From: Saccoglossus kowalevskii
Lineage: Eukaryota; Hemichordata; Enteropneusta; Harrimaniidae
Assembly: GCF_000003605.2 (NCBI RefSeq)
Contig: NW_003117946.1
Coordinates: 1,197 to 46,723, forward strand
Reading direction: 5' to 3'
Length of the DNA stretch: 45,527 nucleotides
The notes under the pieces are model-generated. The model ran no database searches. It was given only the letters and a program-made list of their open reading frames with translations, and was not told where the DNA came from. The position numbers and the translations under genes were made by a program. Within the stretch, counting starts at the first letter, position 1. Every line of letters starts with the position of its first letter. Shown one piece after another: positions 1-23,200 of this stretch.

Positions 1-574
1 CTTCTCATATTCCTCAAGATAAACGTCCCAGGGTTGTTACTAGAAGGAAATGTCCTTTGACAGCATTTCTTGAATTAATTCCCATTGCACAAAAGAGCAG
101 CAAATACTGTTACTGAAGCACAGAATTGGCATGATTTTTTCCCCCCGGCCATTCACACAAACTGCAAATCAAGACTTTTACCGCATCCATAGTTGTTGAC
201 AGCCGATGGATGATGATGGATGTATTGTGACGTATTTTGACCCTGGATTCTGACCCTGCATTCCAGCTACATTTACCTCCCTTTCATACCCGTTCAATTT
301 CCTTTCATTATTTCATCCAGATTCCATGATATTTAATATTTAAAATCTTTATTTCACAGTCACTTTAGTTTTCACTTTTCTAAAATTATCTTACTGATCA
401 AAAGACTTTTCACTCCCATCATGCAATCTCCCATAGTACTTCCGCAGACACAGCGGCGATCGCCAGCATATCTACAAATAACCTCGCTCTCAGGAGCTGA
501 GGAATAAGACAAAGAATATTGGAATATGTCTGTACAGATTTATGCATACTATAAATTCACTGCTAAATACTCAC

Positions 575-12130
<11,556 letters not shown>

Positions 12131-12380
12131 GTTGTGATGCTGTACCTAACTGTAAACAGATGCCTGATTTGCATATCAACCCACGAGCGCCCTCAAGCAA
12201 TTTTAGTAGCGAATCGTCTGTCTTTATTTGTGTACGTAAATGAACGATTACACCAGGGAAATGCGACCACAACAACGATCTCAATAGTCGCAGTAACAAT
12301 GACTGTTTTATTTTAATAATTTTAACTTATCCGCGGCATTTTAACTGATATGTATATCAGTCTAGATTTCAACCATGGCG

Positions 12381-12492
12381 CGGTACCAATTTGATTAAAA
12401 TCAGATCTTTTGTGTGAAGTTTATGTATTATATTATAAATATACATGTATAAAATCCCCACAAAATATCTGATTTTAATCAACTTGGTAGCG
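12381..12492. repeat. MITE-like inverted repeat upstream of RSPH10B
   Basis: Two 34-nt arms (12381-12414 and 12459-12492), about 31/34 identical when inverted, with core TTGATTAAAATCAGAT, around a 44-nt AT-rich loop. A third, diverged arm lies at ~12660-12692. It sits 250-360 bp upstream of the RSPH10B start, so it could influence the promoter, but nothing shows that it does. Confidence 0.75.
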
Positions 12493-13110
12493 ATATACAT
12501 TTTTTATTTGCACTCTCCGTTTGTACACACAATCTATTCAATAATGCAATAATCTAGCATAGAACCAATTAGTACATGAACTGGAAAAATTCTACAAGGT
12601 GTTGCGATCATACTTTAGAAGTTTGTCAATCTCAAGAAGAAAAAAACTTTCGGTACCCCAAGTAGCAATCGAATTAAAATCTGGTGTTTTGTACGGCGGG
12701 TATTTTATTTTATGTTTATTTTACTTTTACTATTTTTTAATTTTTTTATGTTTTTTGTTACGTACTTGTGATCGCAGCTAAGAAAACTTAAAAAAAAAAA
12801 CTAACAAATAAATAAAAGATCAAAATAAAATAAAATAAAATAATAATGCTCGTGCACATTTTGTCCTAGATGTGTTTTTTTTTCCCAATAAGATAAAAAT
12901 GTTACGGGAGTGTATAAATGACAAAAGCCGGAATAAATTATTTGTTATTCGTTGATTCACTTCAATAATATTTCATTAAAAAACAATAAACAAGAGAATG
13001 TATGTAAGTTTGCTCATGCAATTGATATTACAGTATTTATTTTCCCAGTATTTTATTGGGTTGAAGATGCATAATAGCCACTCTTTGTAAGATATTGATA
13101 AAATCATTTC
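12493..13110. other. AT-rich intergenic DNA with simple repeats
   Basis: Poly-T and AAAT-type runs (around 12715-12760 and 12790-12845). No coding signal recognised. Confidence 0.6.
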
Positions 13111-13150
13111 TTTCAACAGGCTCGGGCCCAATTACAGAGTCGGAAATTAG

Positions 13151-13315
13151 AGAAAGCACAACTCAAGCATACACGTGCATCGAGAGGAATATGTCCCACG
13201 CGGATACTACTACTTTTACAACAAGAACAACTGGGTATATTATCCGTGCACTGAGGATAAGATAGGGTATACCTTTAATGTGTGGCCACGAGGGACGAGG
13301 AGTAACCTACATTGA
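13151..13315 (+). other. Unidentified coding-like open stretch (54 codons)
   Basis: Open from just after a TAG (13148-13150, which also reads as a splice acceptor) to TGA at 13313-13315. The product is Tyr/Trp/Asn-rich (REEYVPRGYYYFYNKNNWVY, then YPCTEDKIGYTFNVWPRGT) with varied codons, unlike the low-complexity shadows around it. There is no ATG near its start, so it could be a terminal exon of an unknown plus-strand gene or a transposon relic. Family not recognised. Confidence 0.3.
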
Positions 13316-13894
13316 AGTTAACACTGGGAAGAAACACAATACGAGCATAAAACTGAGAATGAATATTAACAAGAAATGGAAAAAATAATTTCCTTTCAAG
13401 TTGATTGTTAGTTAGTTGAGATGTTGCCAATGGGTTTAGCATTGTGAGTGTCACCTTCTATATTTCTTGCATAATAACATGTCCCATTGTCTGTTTGTCA
13501 GAATACTCATCGCCCAGTCAATCTTTCCCAAGAATCTTCTACTTGTTTCACCTCCACACCGTCACCAGGCCCGGAGCCATCACTTTTGAATAGGGGCGTT
13601 CAAAAACAACAATACGTGTGAATTTTCAAAAAAAAGAGCGGATTCTTTAGTATTTTAGAGCTCTGTTACAGACATTTTTATATTCTCGGTTTTAAAATTC
13701 AATTGGCTTACTTTGTGTTACGTTGTTCAGTTTTTTCACATATAGAATATAGAATAGGTTCCTGAGCCATCCCCCACCTACAGACAAACACACGCACACC
13801 CTAGATCTACTACGGCAAATTGTTGTCCACCAAAAAGACAAGATTGTACGTATCTTAGCATTATTGTCTAAGCATTTAAAGGTACAATTATTCA

Positions 13895-13918
13895 TTTTAG
13901 TAGTAGTAGTAGTAGTAG
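13895..13918. repeat. (TAG)n microsatellite
   Basis: Seven to eight trinucleotide units, just left of the 3' end of the LINE remnant. Confidence 0.8.
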
Positions 13919-13919
13919 T

Positions 13920-14645
13920 CAATTTATTATTATTGTATTATTATTATGTATTTCAGTACAGGGCCTCAGCCCATTGTACAAAATGTAATGGGTAGAAAAG
14001 TACATAACACGACGTTTTAAAACAATACAACATCCATAAAACGTGTGGCACTAGATTAATCTGGATTCATGTTGTCGTCGCTTATTAAAATATACAGAGC
14101 TAGTTGATAAATGGCATAGTATTATTGACAAAATATCAGCCCTTAGATCATTATAAAATGGACATATAAAAACAAAGTGGATTTCATTTTCTACATTCCA
14201 AAATTCAAACGTATTACAGTACTGCAAAACCTACAAATGTATTGATCTAACGGTATTTTTGTAATTATACTACTTTGATTTTTCCGTAAGTACTGGATAA
14301 TTGTCAAATTGAAGCATGCCATTCTTGCCGACAATTTTTCGAGTAAATATCTTTAAGAAATTTGCAGTATCCTCAAGCCATGGGCATATTTGAACAGGAG
14401 ATTTTTATGTGGGTTCCCAAGTAAATCTGCCAGTCTCGTCTATTCGTTTATGCATTATATAACATGTTTTGGGATTCCAGCTATTTTTAACCAATATGAG
14501 GTAACGCTTGAAATAAACACAGCATAATGGCAGCCTTCCACATTCATCCAACATCGCTACATTGTCTGTACAACTATTAACGCTAAGTAGATACCTGCAG
14601 ATTTTTGTCTGTACCCTCTCCACAGGGAGCCCAGGAACTATAATC
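13920..14645 (-). mobile_element. 3' end of a non-LTR retrotransposon (LINE), degenerate
   Basis: Minus-strand frames carry post-RT LINE sequence: VERVQTKICRYLLSVN, then MLDECGRLPL, and farther downstream NEIHFVFICPFYNDLRADIL, the EIHF...CP.Y zinc-knuckle pattern with its first Cys lost. The 3' end has the phrase TACAATGGGCTGAGGCCC and a tail of AAT/TAA units (13922-13950). Frames are broken in several places. It is a dead, 5'-truncated copy. Confidence 0.7.
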
Positions 14646-14677
14646 AACTGTAGTACGCAGTCTCTATGAGCGTGCGC

Positions 14678-14694
14678 GGGGGGGGGGGGGGGGG
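14678..14694 (+). repeat. Poly-G run (17 G)
   Basis: Uninterrupted G tract directly beside the LINE remnant in otherwise AT-rich DNA. Its length may be unreliable in the assembly. Confidence 0.9.
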
Positions 14695-15004
14695 TATCGG
14701 CTGGTATCTAGTGCAAGAAATAGACAAGGGATGAAGGCTCCAGCCAGCTCACATTTTTTAAACTCTAAAAAACAGACGAACAAAATGAAAAATAAAATCT
14801 AAAAAAAAAAATAGCAGGTTGAAGAATATTAGTTGCTCCTTCTAATTTCTAATGACCTACATTTTACCGATATCTGCAGAATAAATCAAGAAAACTACAC
14901 AAATTAACTCCATTTAGAAATTCCTAACGGTTTGCCCGAACGCATGGTACAGTTGGAGGCGTGGCCTGTTCAGCATTTCGTCAACAACCAATCACAAGAC
15001 CGGT

Positions 15005-15420
15005 TCAACATTTCTTGATTTTGATAGCTTCTCTTAATTTCATCAAAAGTGAAGCGTAATAGGCTCCTGTAATTGTGGTACCCTTTGCCAGGAAATCTGT
15101 CATCACTACTCCGTCCTGGTCCCAGAAGACTGTGAGCATGACCTTGCCAGCGGTGGGCTGCACCCTTGCCTTCTTTAGAGGTGGCGAGTCCAAGTGCTTC
15201 CATTGCATTGACTGGGCTTTGGTCTCTGGATCATAGTGATGGACCCAAGTTTCATCCTGTACATTCAGTCTTTAGAAAAACTTTGACTCATCTTTTTTTC
15301 ACATCTCCAAATTCATCCTATTTGGCAAACAGTAATGCGTCTATCTACCAAAATGGCTGCCTCAACTTGACGGACAGATGCCTGGGAGCCGTTTAACCTT
15401 GCAGAGTCAACCTGGTGACT
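15005..15420 (-). pseudogene. Mariner transposase fragment, internally deleted
   Basis: Minus-strand frames give SVRQVEAAILVDRRITVCQI (N-terminal DNA-binding region), then after a jump DETWVHHYDPETKAQSMQWK, then AGKVMLTVFWDQDGVV and DFLAKGTTI, ending at a stop after IKIKKC (15005-15007). DETW supplies the first catalytic Asp of a mariner D,D34D transposase. The region between the DNA-binding part and DETW is deleted, and the second and third catalytic positions are absent. Confidence 0.85.
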
Positions 15421-16070
15421 TGAGCAAAGCTAGTCAGGTGCCTGATCTTTTCAGGGTAGCTGACCTAGTGGGTTGCGTTTCAAAGACAGCCACCATGGAA
15501 GCTGGCATGTCAAAAAGAGCTGGCCTGGTAGTTGGGTCCTTTAAGGGGAGATTCTAGCTCACTACCATAACAAAAACAGAAAAATTGATCACAATAAAAC
15601 ATTCATTTTTCCATGGATACTAATGCTCTAATTATCCAATTTTCTCATGACTGCCGTATATAACCTCAACACTAAATATTTTGGACGTCGTTTAGCAAAA
15701 TAGAGACATGATGGAGTCTTTCTGCCAAAGGAAACAATTGTAACTACCCAAATCATTTATTTGATAAATCTTGAAGATTATCGAGGGAAAAACTCTACTT
15801 TTGTCATCTCCCATAAAATTAACTTTTGTGATGAATGTTATTTTCAAAAAGAATGATGATGAATTGAAAAAAATTATGTACATTTGATTCTAATTGTTTT
15901 TATAAATTACATATTAATGAAACCATTTTGTTTCGTTTTTCATAGAATTATGCTTACCACTATTTGGTAATTGCTTTCAAGTGGCCTGAAATGTTGGTAT
16001 AATGGTTGGGGAGGCATGCATCACAGTATTTTTTTCACTACATACAATACCATACCAATAACTAATACCA
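15421..16070. other. Intergenic, nothing recognised
   Basis: No repeat or coding signal identified between the mariner remnant and the presumed 3' end of the stathmin transcript. Confidence 0.5.
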
Positions 16071-16089
16071 TAGTTTGCACAAAGCATCA

Positions 16090-16095
16090 TTTATT
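16090..16095 (-). promoter_or_regulatory. Candidate polyadenylation signal of the stathmin gene
   Basis: AATAAA on the minus strand about 1.04 kb past the stathmin stop. This would give a 3' UTR of roughly 1.05 kb containing a (CTG)6 run at 16373-16356. Such hexamers are common in AT-rich DNA, so this is only a candidate. Confidence 0.3.
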
Positions 16096-16355
16096 CATGA
16101 AACACTGATTTATAGTGAGAGTGAACATGGCCAGCAATTTTGCCGACAAAAATGGAATGCCAAAGTAATGCAGAGATAAAAATAATTCCAGCCAATTTGA
16201 AAAATTCAAATCATACAAAGGCTTTTTCATAGATTGCACAAGACACCATTCAAGTACAAAGTAATTTGTATAAAACACTTCCAGTAACATATATTTGATC
16301 ACTTCTTGAAAAAGCCAGTGTCTTTGATATCTATCCTGCTTCATTCAAATTTGTT

Positions 16356-16373
16356 CAGCAGCAGCAGCAGCAG
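16356..16373. repeat. (CAG)6 / (CTG)6 microsatellite
   Basis: Six perfect units. On the stathmin strand it reads CTG and would fall in the 3' UTR if the transcript reaches the polyA candidate at 16090. Confidence 0.85.
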
Positions 16374-17135
16374 CAAACACTAGTGGCAGTGAATACTGTT
16401 GGAAGGCAGTGGATTTTGTTGGTACTCCACTATCTACACTACATCATCAAGCTACACGATCGAATAACGTAAATAAACAAGACAAAATTGTATACTAGCA
16501 ACTATACTCTATAAAATGATATCAACTCATAAATGTAAAGCTTCAAAATGTAACAAGAATAAATGAGTATTGCATAACAATTATCAAACACTAAATACAG
16601 GCAGAGTACACCTTTTAATAAGTAGCCTATCATGGGCTGACCATTTCATCAACTCGCTTATTGTATTTTTACGAAAGAGTGACCAAATTTACTACAGTGA
16701 ATAAAGTTCCTGAAGAATTACAACTTTAAATGCAACACTATATTACAGATACAAGAATCAGGTGTGGAAAGCTCATTCTCAGCTGCAAATTACATCACAT
16801 TTCATGGTTTGTTTGACCAACTATGTAAAGTTAGTAATGAAATTACATACTCTGGGAGTGACATTTCCAACTATATGAATTAACAATTATTTCATTTATA
16901 TAGGACTATTTTTATGAATCATAACACTAATCATTAATAATTTCTACACTGAGACAACTAGATAGTTAACTCCTAAGTAAGCTACAGCTTATATGGATGG
17001 ATAAATACAGATTGTTTTAAAATTACATAACATAACATAAATGCCCTTGTGGATCGGTGTGTACTCTGATGAGATGAACTTCTATTTACAGCTGCCAGCC
17101 CATGTAGATACTTTTGATTACTATATTGTTAATGC

Positions 17136-17207
17136 TCAATTGCCATTTTCTGCATTTTCTTGGCTGATGGACCTTTTGTGGTTGCGTACTTCTCGGCCAT
17201 GTATCTC
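17136..17207 (-). CDS. STMN1-like: Stathmin coding exon 4 (stop codon)
   Basis: A phase-0 exon of 23 codons plus TGA (17138-17136): EIHGREVRNHKRS, then a short acidic/amide tail. It aligns with the KHIEEVRKNKE end of vertebrate stathmin. A second frame is also open to a TAA but does not fit the phase. Confidence 0.93.
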   Translation of the reverse strand, partial: EIHGREVRNHKRSISQENAENGN

Positions 17208-20200
17208 CTGAATGAAAAATGTGGAAAGCAGGTGTCAAAAGTAGACTAGTTGAAGACGTTGAATGCCATATACAACACAAATCATTGTGACCCCATGCAA
17301 TATGATTACAATAACAAGTGCTGTTTTGAATGTGCCGTTTTGAATATGCAATATATACAGTCAAACCTGTGTATATATTGATCTCTTATATAAAAGACTA
17401 CTATAGAGATCAAATCATGTTATGAGCAACTTGTGTATAAAAGAACCTTTTCAGGAGTATTTTTGCAGATTCACTTAGATCAAAGTGGTGATGTGGATTC
17501 CGTTCAAGCAAAATTTTTCAGTCAAACTTGCCTGATTTGGAATTATTAGATCAACTTAGTTTTTTGTTGTTGCAAAAGTACCATCTCATCATTTTCTGGA
17601 AAAATGTGTAGCAGAAATTTGCGATTGAAAAACAAGGGGGACAAGTAAAAGCCATAGGCAATTGGTAGTGAGCCATGCCGAGTTGTTATGTAATGAAATA
17701 TATCACCAAGAGTAAGTGCACATCAAAAATAAAGTTAAATACTACCCGAAGTTTTTGAAAACACGTTTAAGATTTCACAAAATATAGTTCAGATCATGGA
17801 CACAGTAACAAAAACACGACAGTATTAATGAAATATCTGCTCAGTGCCAGTACTGCGACGTCATCCGGAAGTCTGTCTGATGCTCTTGCTAATAACATAT
17901 GCAAAACACTGCGTGCAAATTCTTACCGTCTTTCGTCAGCGTTTCTTATCCCTCTTTTCAGGGTCTATGGTTAAATTTATGGGTTGATTATCTCCTAAAA
18001 TATTCTACATTGTTTGGAAAGATGGGTTTTATATCAGGTAATTATAAGACCTCAAACTCAGACCAAACTTCTGGATACAAATCCTCATAATACATCTGCT
18101 TTCGTTCTCAACATTTCATTTCTAGTCTGACAATAACATCTCAGAAGAGCCATGTCCGATAAATGAAGAATCCCAGCACCTGTCTATAAAACCCATCTTG
18201 ATGAAGTCCCAGGTTGAAAAACAAGTTTGACAGTACCAAAAATAATGACGTATACAAACCTTTTCCTTCAAACGTTTCTGCAGAGCCTGAAAACGAGCAT
18301 TTCGATTTTCTTCAAAAACTTGCATCTTCTCATCTAGCTGTTTCTTAGTTACTTCCTGGAAGTTGTTGTTGTCTTTCATAACTCTGGATGCTTTTTCCTG
18401 TGCAAGTGCTCTCTCCTCTGCCAATCTCTGCAGTAATTGCGACTCCATTGACTGAAAGCAAATACATTATACTTAGCTAAGGTTCAACCAATTAAAGTAT
18501 TAGTTGAAACATGCTTCACATAATACAGTGGTGAGAAGAACCTTTAAATTCAGGTGCACATAAATGAGCTTACCAACTCAGGAATGACGGCACTAGCCCC
18601 AATGAGCCATTGAATGATTTTGACCCATATTCTTAGAAACAGCTCGAGCATAGGTGACAAAATTACAAATCAATGTGCAGATGTATACTTTATTAGATTC
18701 AACAAATTGGTAAGGCAAGTCCAAAATTTAACTATAACAAGTTAAGACGCACAAATATAAAAAGTTAAAAACTTTTATTAGTTATGTAGTTATTAGAATG
18801 CACATTCACGCAGTAAAAACTTTTACATCTCACCTTTCTTCTTTCTTCAGCTGCCGCTAGTTTGCTGGCTATATCTGTCAAACTCTTTTCTGACTTCTTT
18901 GGGGGCGAAACAGGTCGCTTCAAAACAGTTTCAGTCTTTGGTTCTGACAGAATAACATCATACGCAACACCTCCAGTCGTCTTAACTTCAGCTGAAGAAT
19001 GGAAGACAAGAGTAGAGGCCGGTTATTCAAAAATTAACTGAATCAGTCTAGCTGTCTTGAGCTATAATCACTGTCTGCAACAAGTTAAAAGTAAAAGCCT
19101 ACTCTTGAATTCAAATACCCAGGAATTATTAAATTATTTTTTAATAAATTGTACTTCCGAGCAATATATTAAGTATATTGACTTAAAAAATGTTGGGAGT
19201 CATTAGCCTAATTTTCGTGAAAATGATTAGATAGTGGCCATTTTGGCAGTATTATAGTGCTTTTACTTTAGATATTATGCCATCACACATTGTAGGCTGG
19301 TGACATAGTACACATACATCAACACATGAACACATTTGATAAAAAAAAAATGACAATATTTGCTAACAAGCAGCCTATCGGCTGAAATAGCTCCGCTGTT
19401 AGCAATGCACATTTCAATTAAAGAACTGAAGACATCATTAGAAAATGAACAATATGTATAGTATCAAAGCAATCAGACTATTGGTTTTTTACAAGAAGTC
19501 TAAAATATCACTTTTTACCAAAAATGACAAAAATATTCACCAAAATTAGAGAATTGAAGATATCATCACAAAATGAACAAATCTGAGAGAGGTTCACATG
19601 TAGTACCTATATATGTAGTATCAAAGCAATCGGACTTGCAGTTTTTAACAAGAAGTTGAAAATATCACTTTTTACCAAAAATGATAAAAATATTCACCAA
19701 AATTAGAGAATTAAAGATATCATTACAAAATGAACAAATCTGAGAGAGGTCCACATGTAGTACCTATATATGTAATATCAAAGCAATTGCACTTGCGGTT
19801 TTTAACAAAAAGTCGAAAATATCACTTTTTACCAAAAATGACAAAAATATTCACCAAAATTAGAGAATTGAAGATATCAACATGAAATGAACAAACCTAA
19901 GAGAGGTCTACCCAAGGTACATATACACCAAGTATCAAAGCATTCAGGCTTGTAGTTTTCAAGAAGAAGTCAAAAAAGTAAAACATTGACACGGACGACG
20001 ACGACGGACAATCACTCATATGATAAGCTCCGCTCGACAAAGTCGACAGCGGAGCTAAAAATATAAAATATCACAAAATGAACAAATCAGACAGCTGCAA
20101 TGTGCATCAAAGCAAGTTGGAAGTTTTCAAGAAGTCTAAAATAGCATTTTACCAAAAATATTCACTAATCAAAGAAAGCTCAGAAAAGTATAGTGTGTGA

Positions 20201-23200
20201 GTATTTGAGATGCATTAAAAATTAATTAGCTTTCCAAACAAGAAACTTGGCAACTAATTGCTGTCTGCTATTTGAAATGTACAATCTGGAAACAATGCGA
20301 TCCACATTATTTAAGTTTAAATTACATACAGAAAATGCATTTGATTTTATACATTATTTGTGGTTTTCGGGCCAATTTTTGCCAGAACACCTTTACGACA
20401 AGTTACATTTTAATTGTAATCTGATATCAGAAATTGGCTATTAATTAGATAATCAATATGCATGTTTTCTTATTGAAATGCAATAATTGGTTTTTGAAAA
20501 AAAAATATATGGGTAATTTTAATGCAAATTATGCATAGATCTGTGTGTATTGTAACCAGGGCACATGTGTACTAAGTTTCATTACAAATGTGATGATTAA
20601 TTCTTAATTAAGGTAATTATTATGGATGTACATAAACCCAAAACTAATAAGCTGCATTGTCTTAGTGCATTTAAGTACCAAGATTCATTGGAAAAACGCA
20701 ACTATTTGAGATACCTATGGGAAAGCCGAAAAGTTTCATGCATGCACTTAACCCAAAACGTAATCAAATCTGCTTTAGCCCAGAGCATCTATGCATCAAG
20801 TTTTAGTCAAAAACCAACATGTTTCTCGAGATATAGTGGAATAGGCAGAACACATTAACTGCAAAGTCAAATATCTACTGAAATGAATAAATCAGACAGT
20901 ATCAAAGCAATTAAGCTAGTAGTTTTCAAGAAAATAGCATTTGCTGAAGGACGAACGACAAAGGACAATAACCTGCATGTTCGATCATCTATGATGACAA
21001 CTGAGCTAAAAAAACAAATTTTGTGTCCCTGCCAAAATTTTAGGAAGGTGACCACGCAACATTCTGTAGATGGTGCCAATAAGTCAAACAAAAAAGTGGT
21101 CAATTATATTTTATTGAGTGAGAAATTCACATGCAGACCAGACAATACAATCTGGTAAAAACAAGCGTTTCAGGACTCATCCAGGGAATAATTTAACACA
21201 GTATATTAATTTCCCCATACATTATTATACATGTTCAGTATTAGCATAACAGATTAAAAATTAAAATGCACAAAACTATATTCATAAATTGAGCTTGTGA
21301 TTTGAATGACCTAAATTATGTGCCACGTTCCACTACAATGTATATTGTACAAGTACATGTATCAGTTCTTGTAGGTTAATGTTATGAGCAAGCATGGGCA
21401 ATTTCTGGCTGACAAGAATACAAAGTCAGCCGGCATGTGTATCGTACACGTACACAGCAGTATAGAGATATCACTGAAATAGCAAGCTGCAATCTAATTG
21501 CCTTAATGGCAAAGTGATATCATTATGCAAATTAGAATCGGCGAAGCCATTTCCTTGTTTACTGCTAATAGTTTATCTATTGTTTATTAATGTTTTTTAT
21601 TTGAAGAGAAGCTATTTAATACATCAGTAGTGAAAAAATATTTTTGCTTTCAATTTTGTCAAGAAATGTTGAAAACCTGTTGCAAAACCTGCACCCACCA
21701 TCAAGTATTAACAATACACATGCTGGCTGACTACAATGCAAGAACATTACAGAAATGGACATGCTTATAAGGCTACATGCGATCTTTTCTAACATGGCTG
21801 AGTCATTTCTCAATAATCATGTTGTGCAATTACCTCAGGTGTACGAGTATTGTCATTTTGTACTGACCTTGCTGGAAGGAATGAATTAACATTCCACCCA
21901 ATTTTACCATCAGAATCTATAATGACACTCAGTTTAGAGGTGGATGGTGAAATTAACACAACATATGAAAGTAACTGACAAAACATGCAGCCATGCAAGG
22001 AGCAGGTTTAATATGGCATATCAAACCCTCATAATCTAGTCTAATATACTTACCACATTCTTTAACAAGAGCTTCAGGCACAGAATAAAAAGAAAAAAAG
22101 TTGCCAGTGAACTATCAAAAATAAATTTGGGTACATTCTCCTTTTTTTTTTTCCTTTTGAAATTTCAAAATTTTGCTAAATAAAATATTGTCAAAACTCT
22201 TAAAAACAAGATGAATGTCAGAGTCCTATGTTTGAACAAGAATATATCACTTTTGATATCACAAATAATTAGATTATGATTACCATAGCAACAAAGTACA
22301 TTTTAAACATTTAAAACATAAATTTCACTGTTGATACGTGCATCTTTAAGCATGGATCCTGATCAGTCCCCCCCCCATGATTGCACCATGGAATTATGGG
22401 ATACTATTCTTGTTTAAACAACGAATCAGAGTTTCATGCAAGAAACTAATCAGAAAATTACTCATTAATTACTCTTAAACTCAATTGCCAAATCACCGAA
22501 ATGGATCTTAATGTATTTAAAATCTAACAGTCCATACGCTGTTATTTTGGTAATAATTTCTGATTATTTATATTTGGCAAAACTGCTTTTTTCGAGTACA
22601 TCCCACTATGAGTAATGTCAAAACCAAGTCGAGAAATCTGCTCAGGCAAGCCCAAGACCATTGATGGTCTTATTTTTGAACAAAATCTGTCAAGTCACAA
22701 ATGCATCTGACTAGGATTAAAAAGCTACGCACATTTTTAACAGACACGTACGTGTGTTAACCAGAAGCTTGAATATTTTTTTCCTGTGCCTAATTTGATG
22801 ACTCATTACTATGCATTATCTGACTGAGTGGGAATGATAAAATTTAAATTTTTAGCATATAATCTTGAATTTCCATTGATTGAAGACCTTAAAAATTAAA
22901 TTTGGCAGTTTTATAATTTATCATTCATTTTCAGCTAAATTAAATATTTTTAACAAGTGTGCACTTTCTTTTTTTCAACTAATTAAGGACAAGCAATTTA
23001 GAGGAGATGAGTCAGCTATAAATCACCGAGTAATAAAGTGCAATGTACATGTACATTGTCAATGCAAGCAACATTTATAATTCATGCCTTTCCCAGACAA
23101 TTCACTGTCTGTTCTAGTTTGTGTTATAAATACATGTGATATATACAACAAAACTGAATTTATTAAATATGAAATAACAGTAAAATATTAGAACTATATA

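Noticed and set aside
1-47. Possible next RSPH10B exon at the left edge
   Set aside because: A frame reading WDVYLEEYEK follows a CTAG acceptor, but in the phase required after exon 14 it opens with TAA, and it shows no clear match to the family.
410-510. Open stretch after an acceptor (LLRARLFVDMLAIAAVSAEV)
   Set aside because: Ends at a stop after 26 codons and does not resemble the RSPH10B C-terminus. Probably chance.
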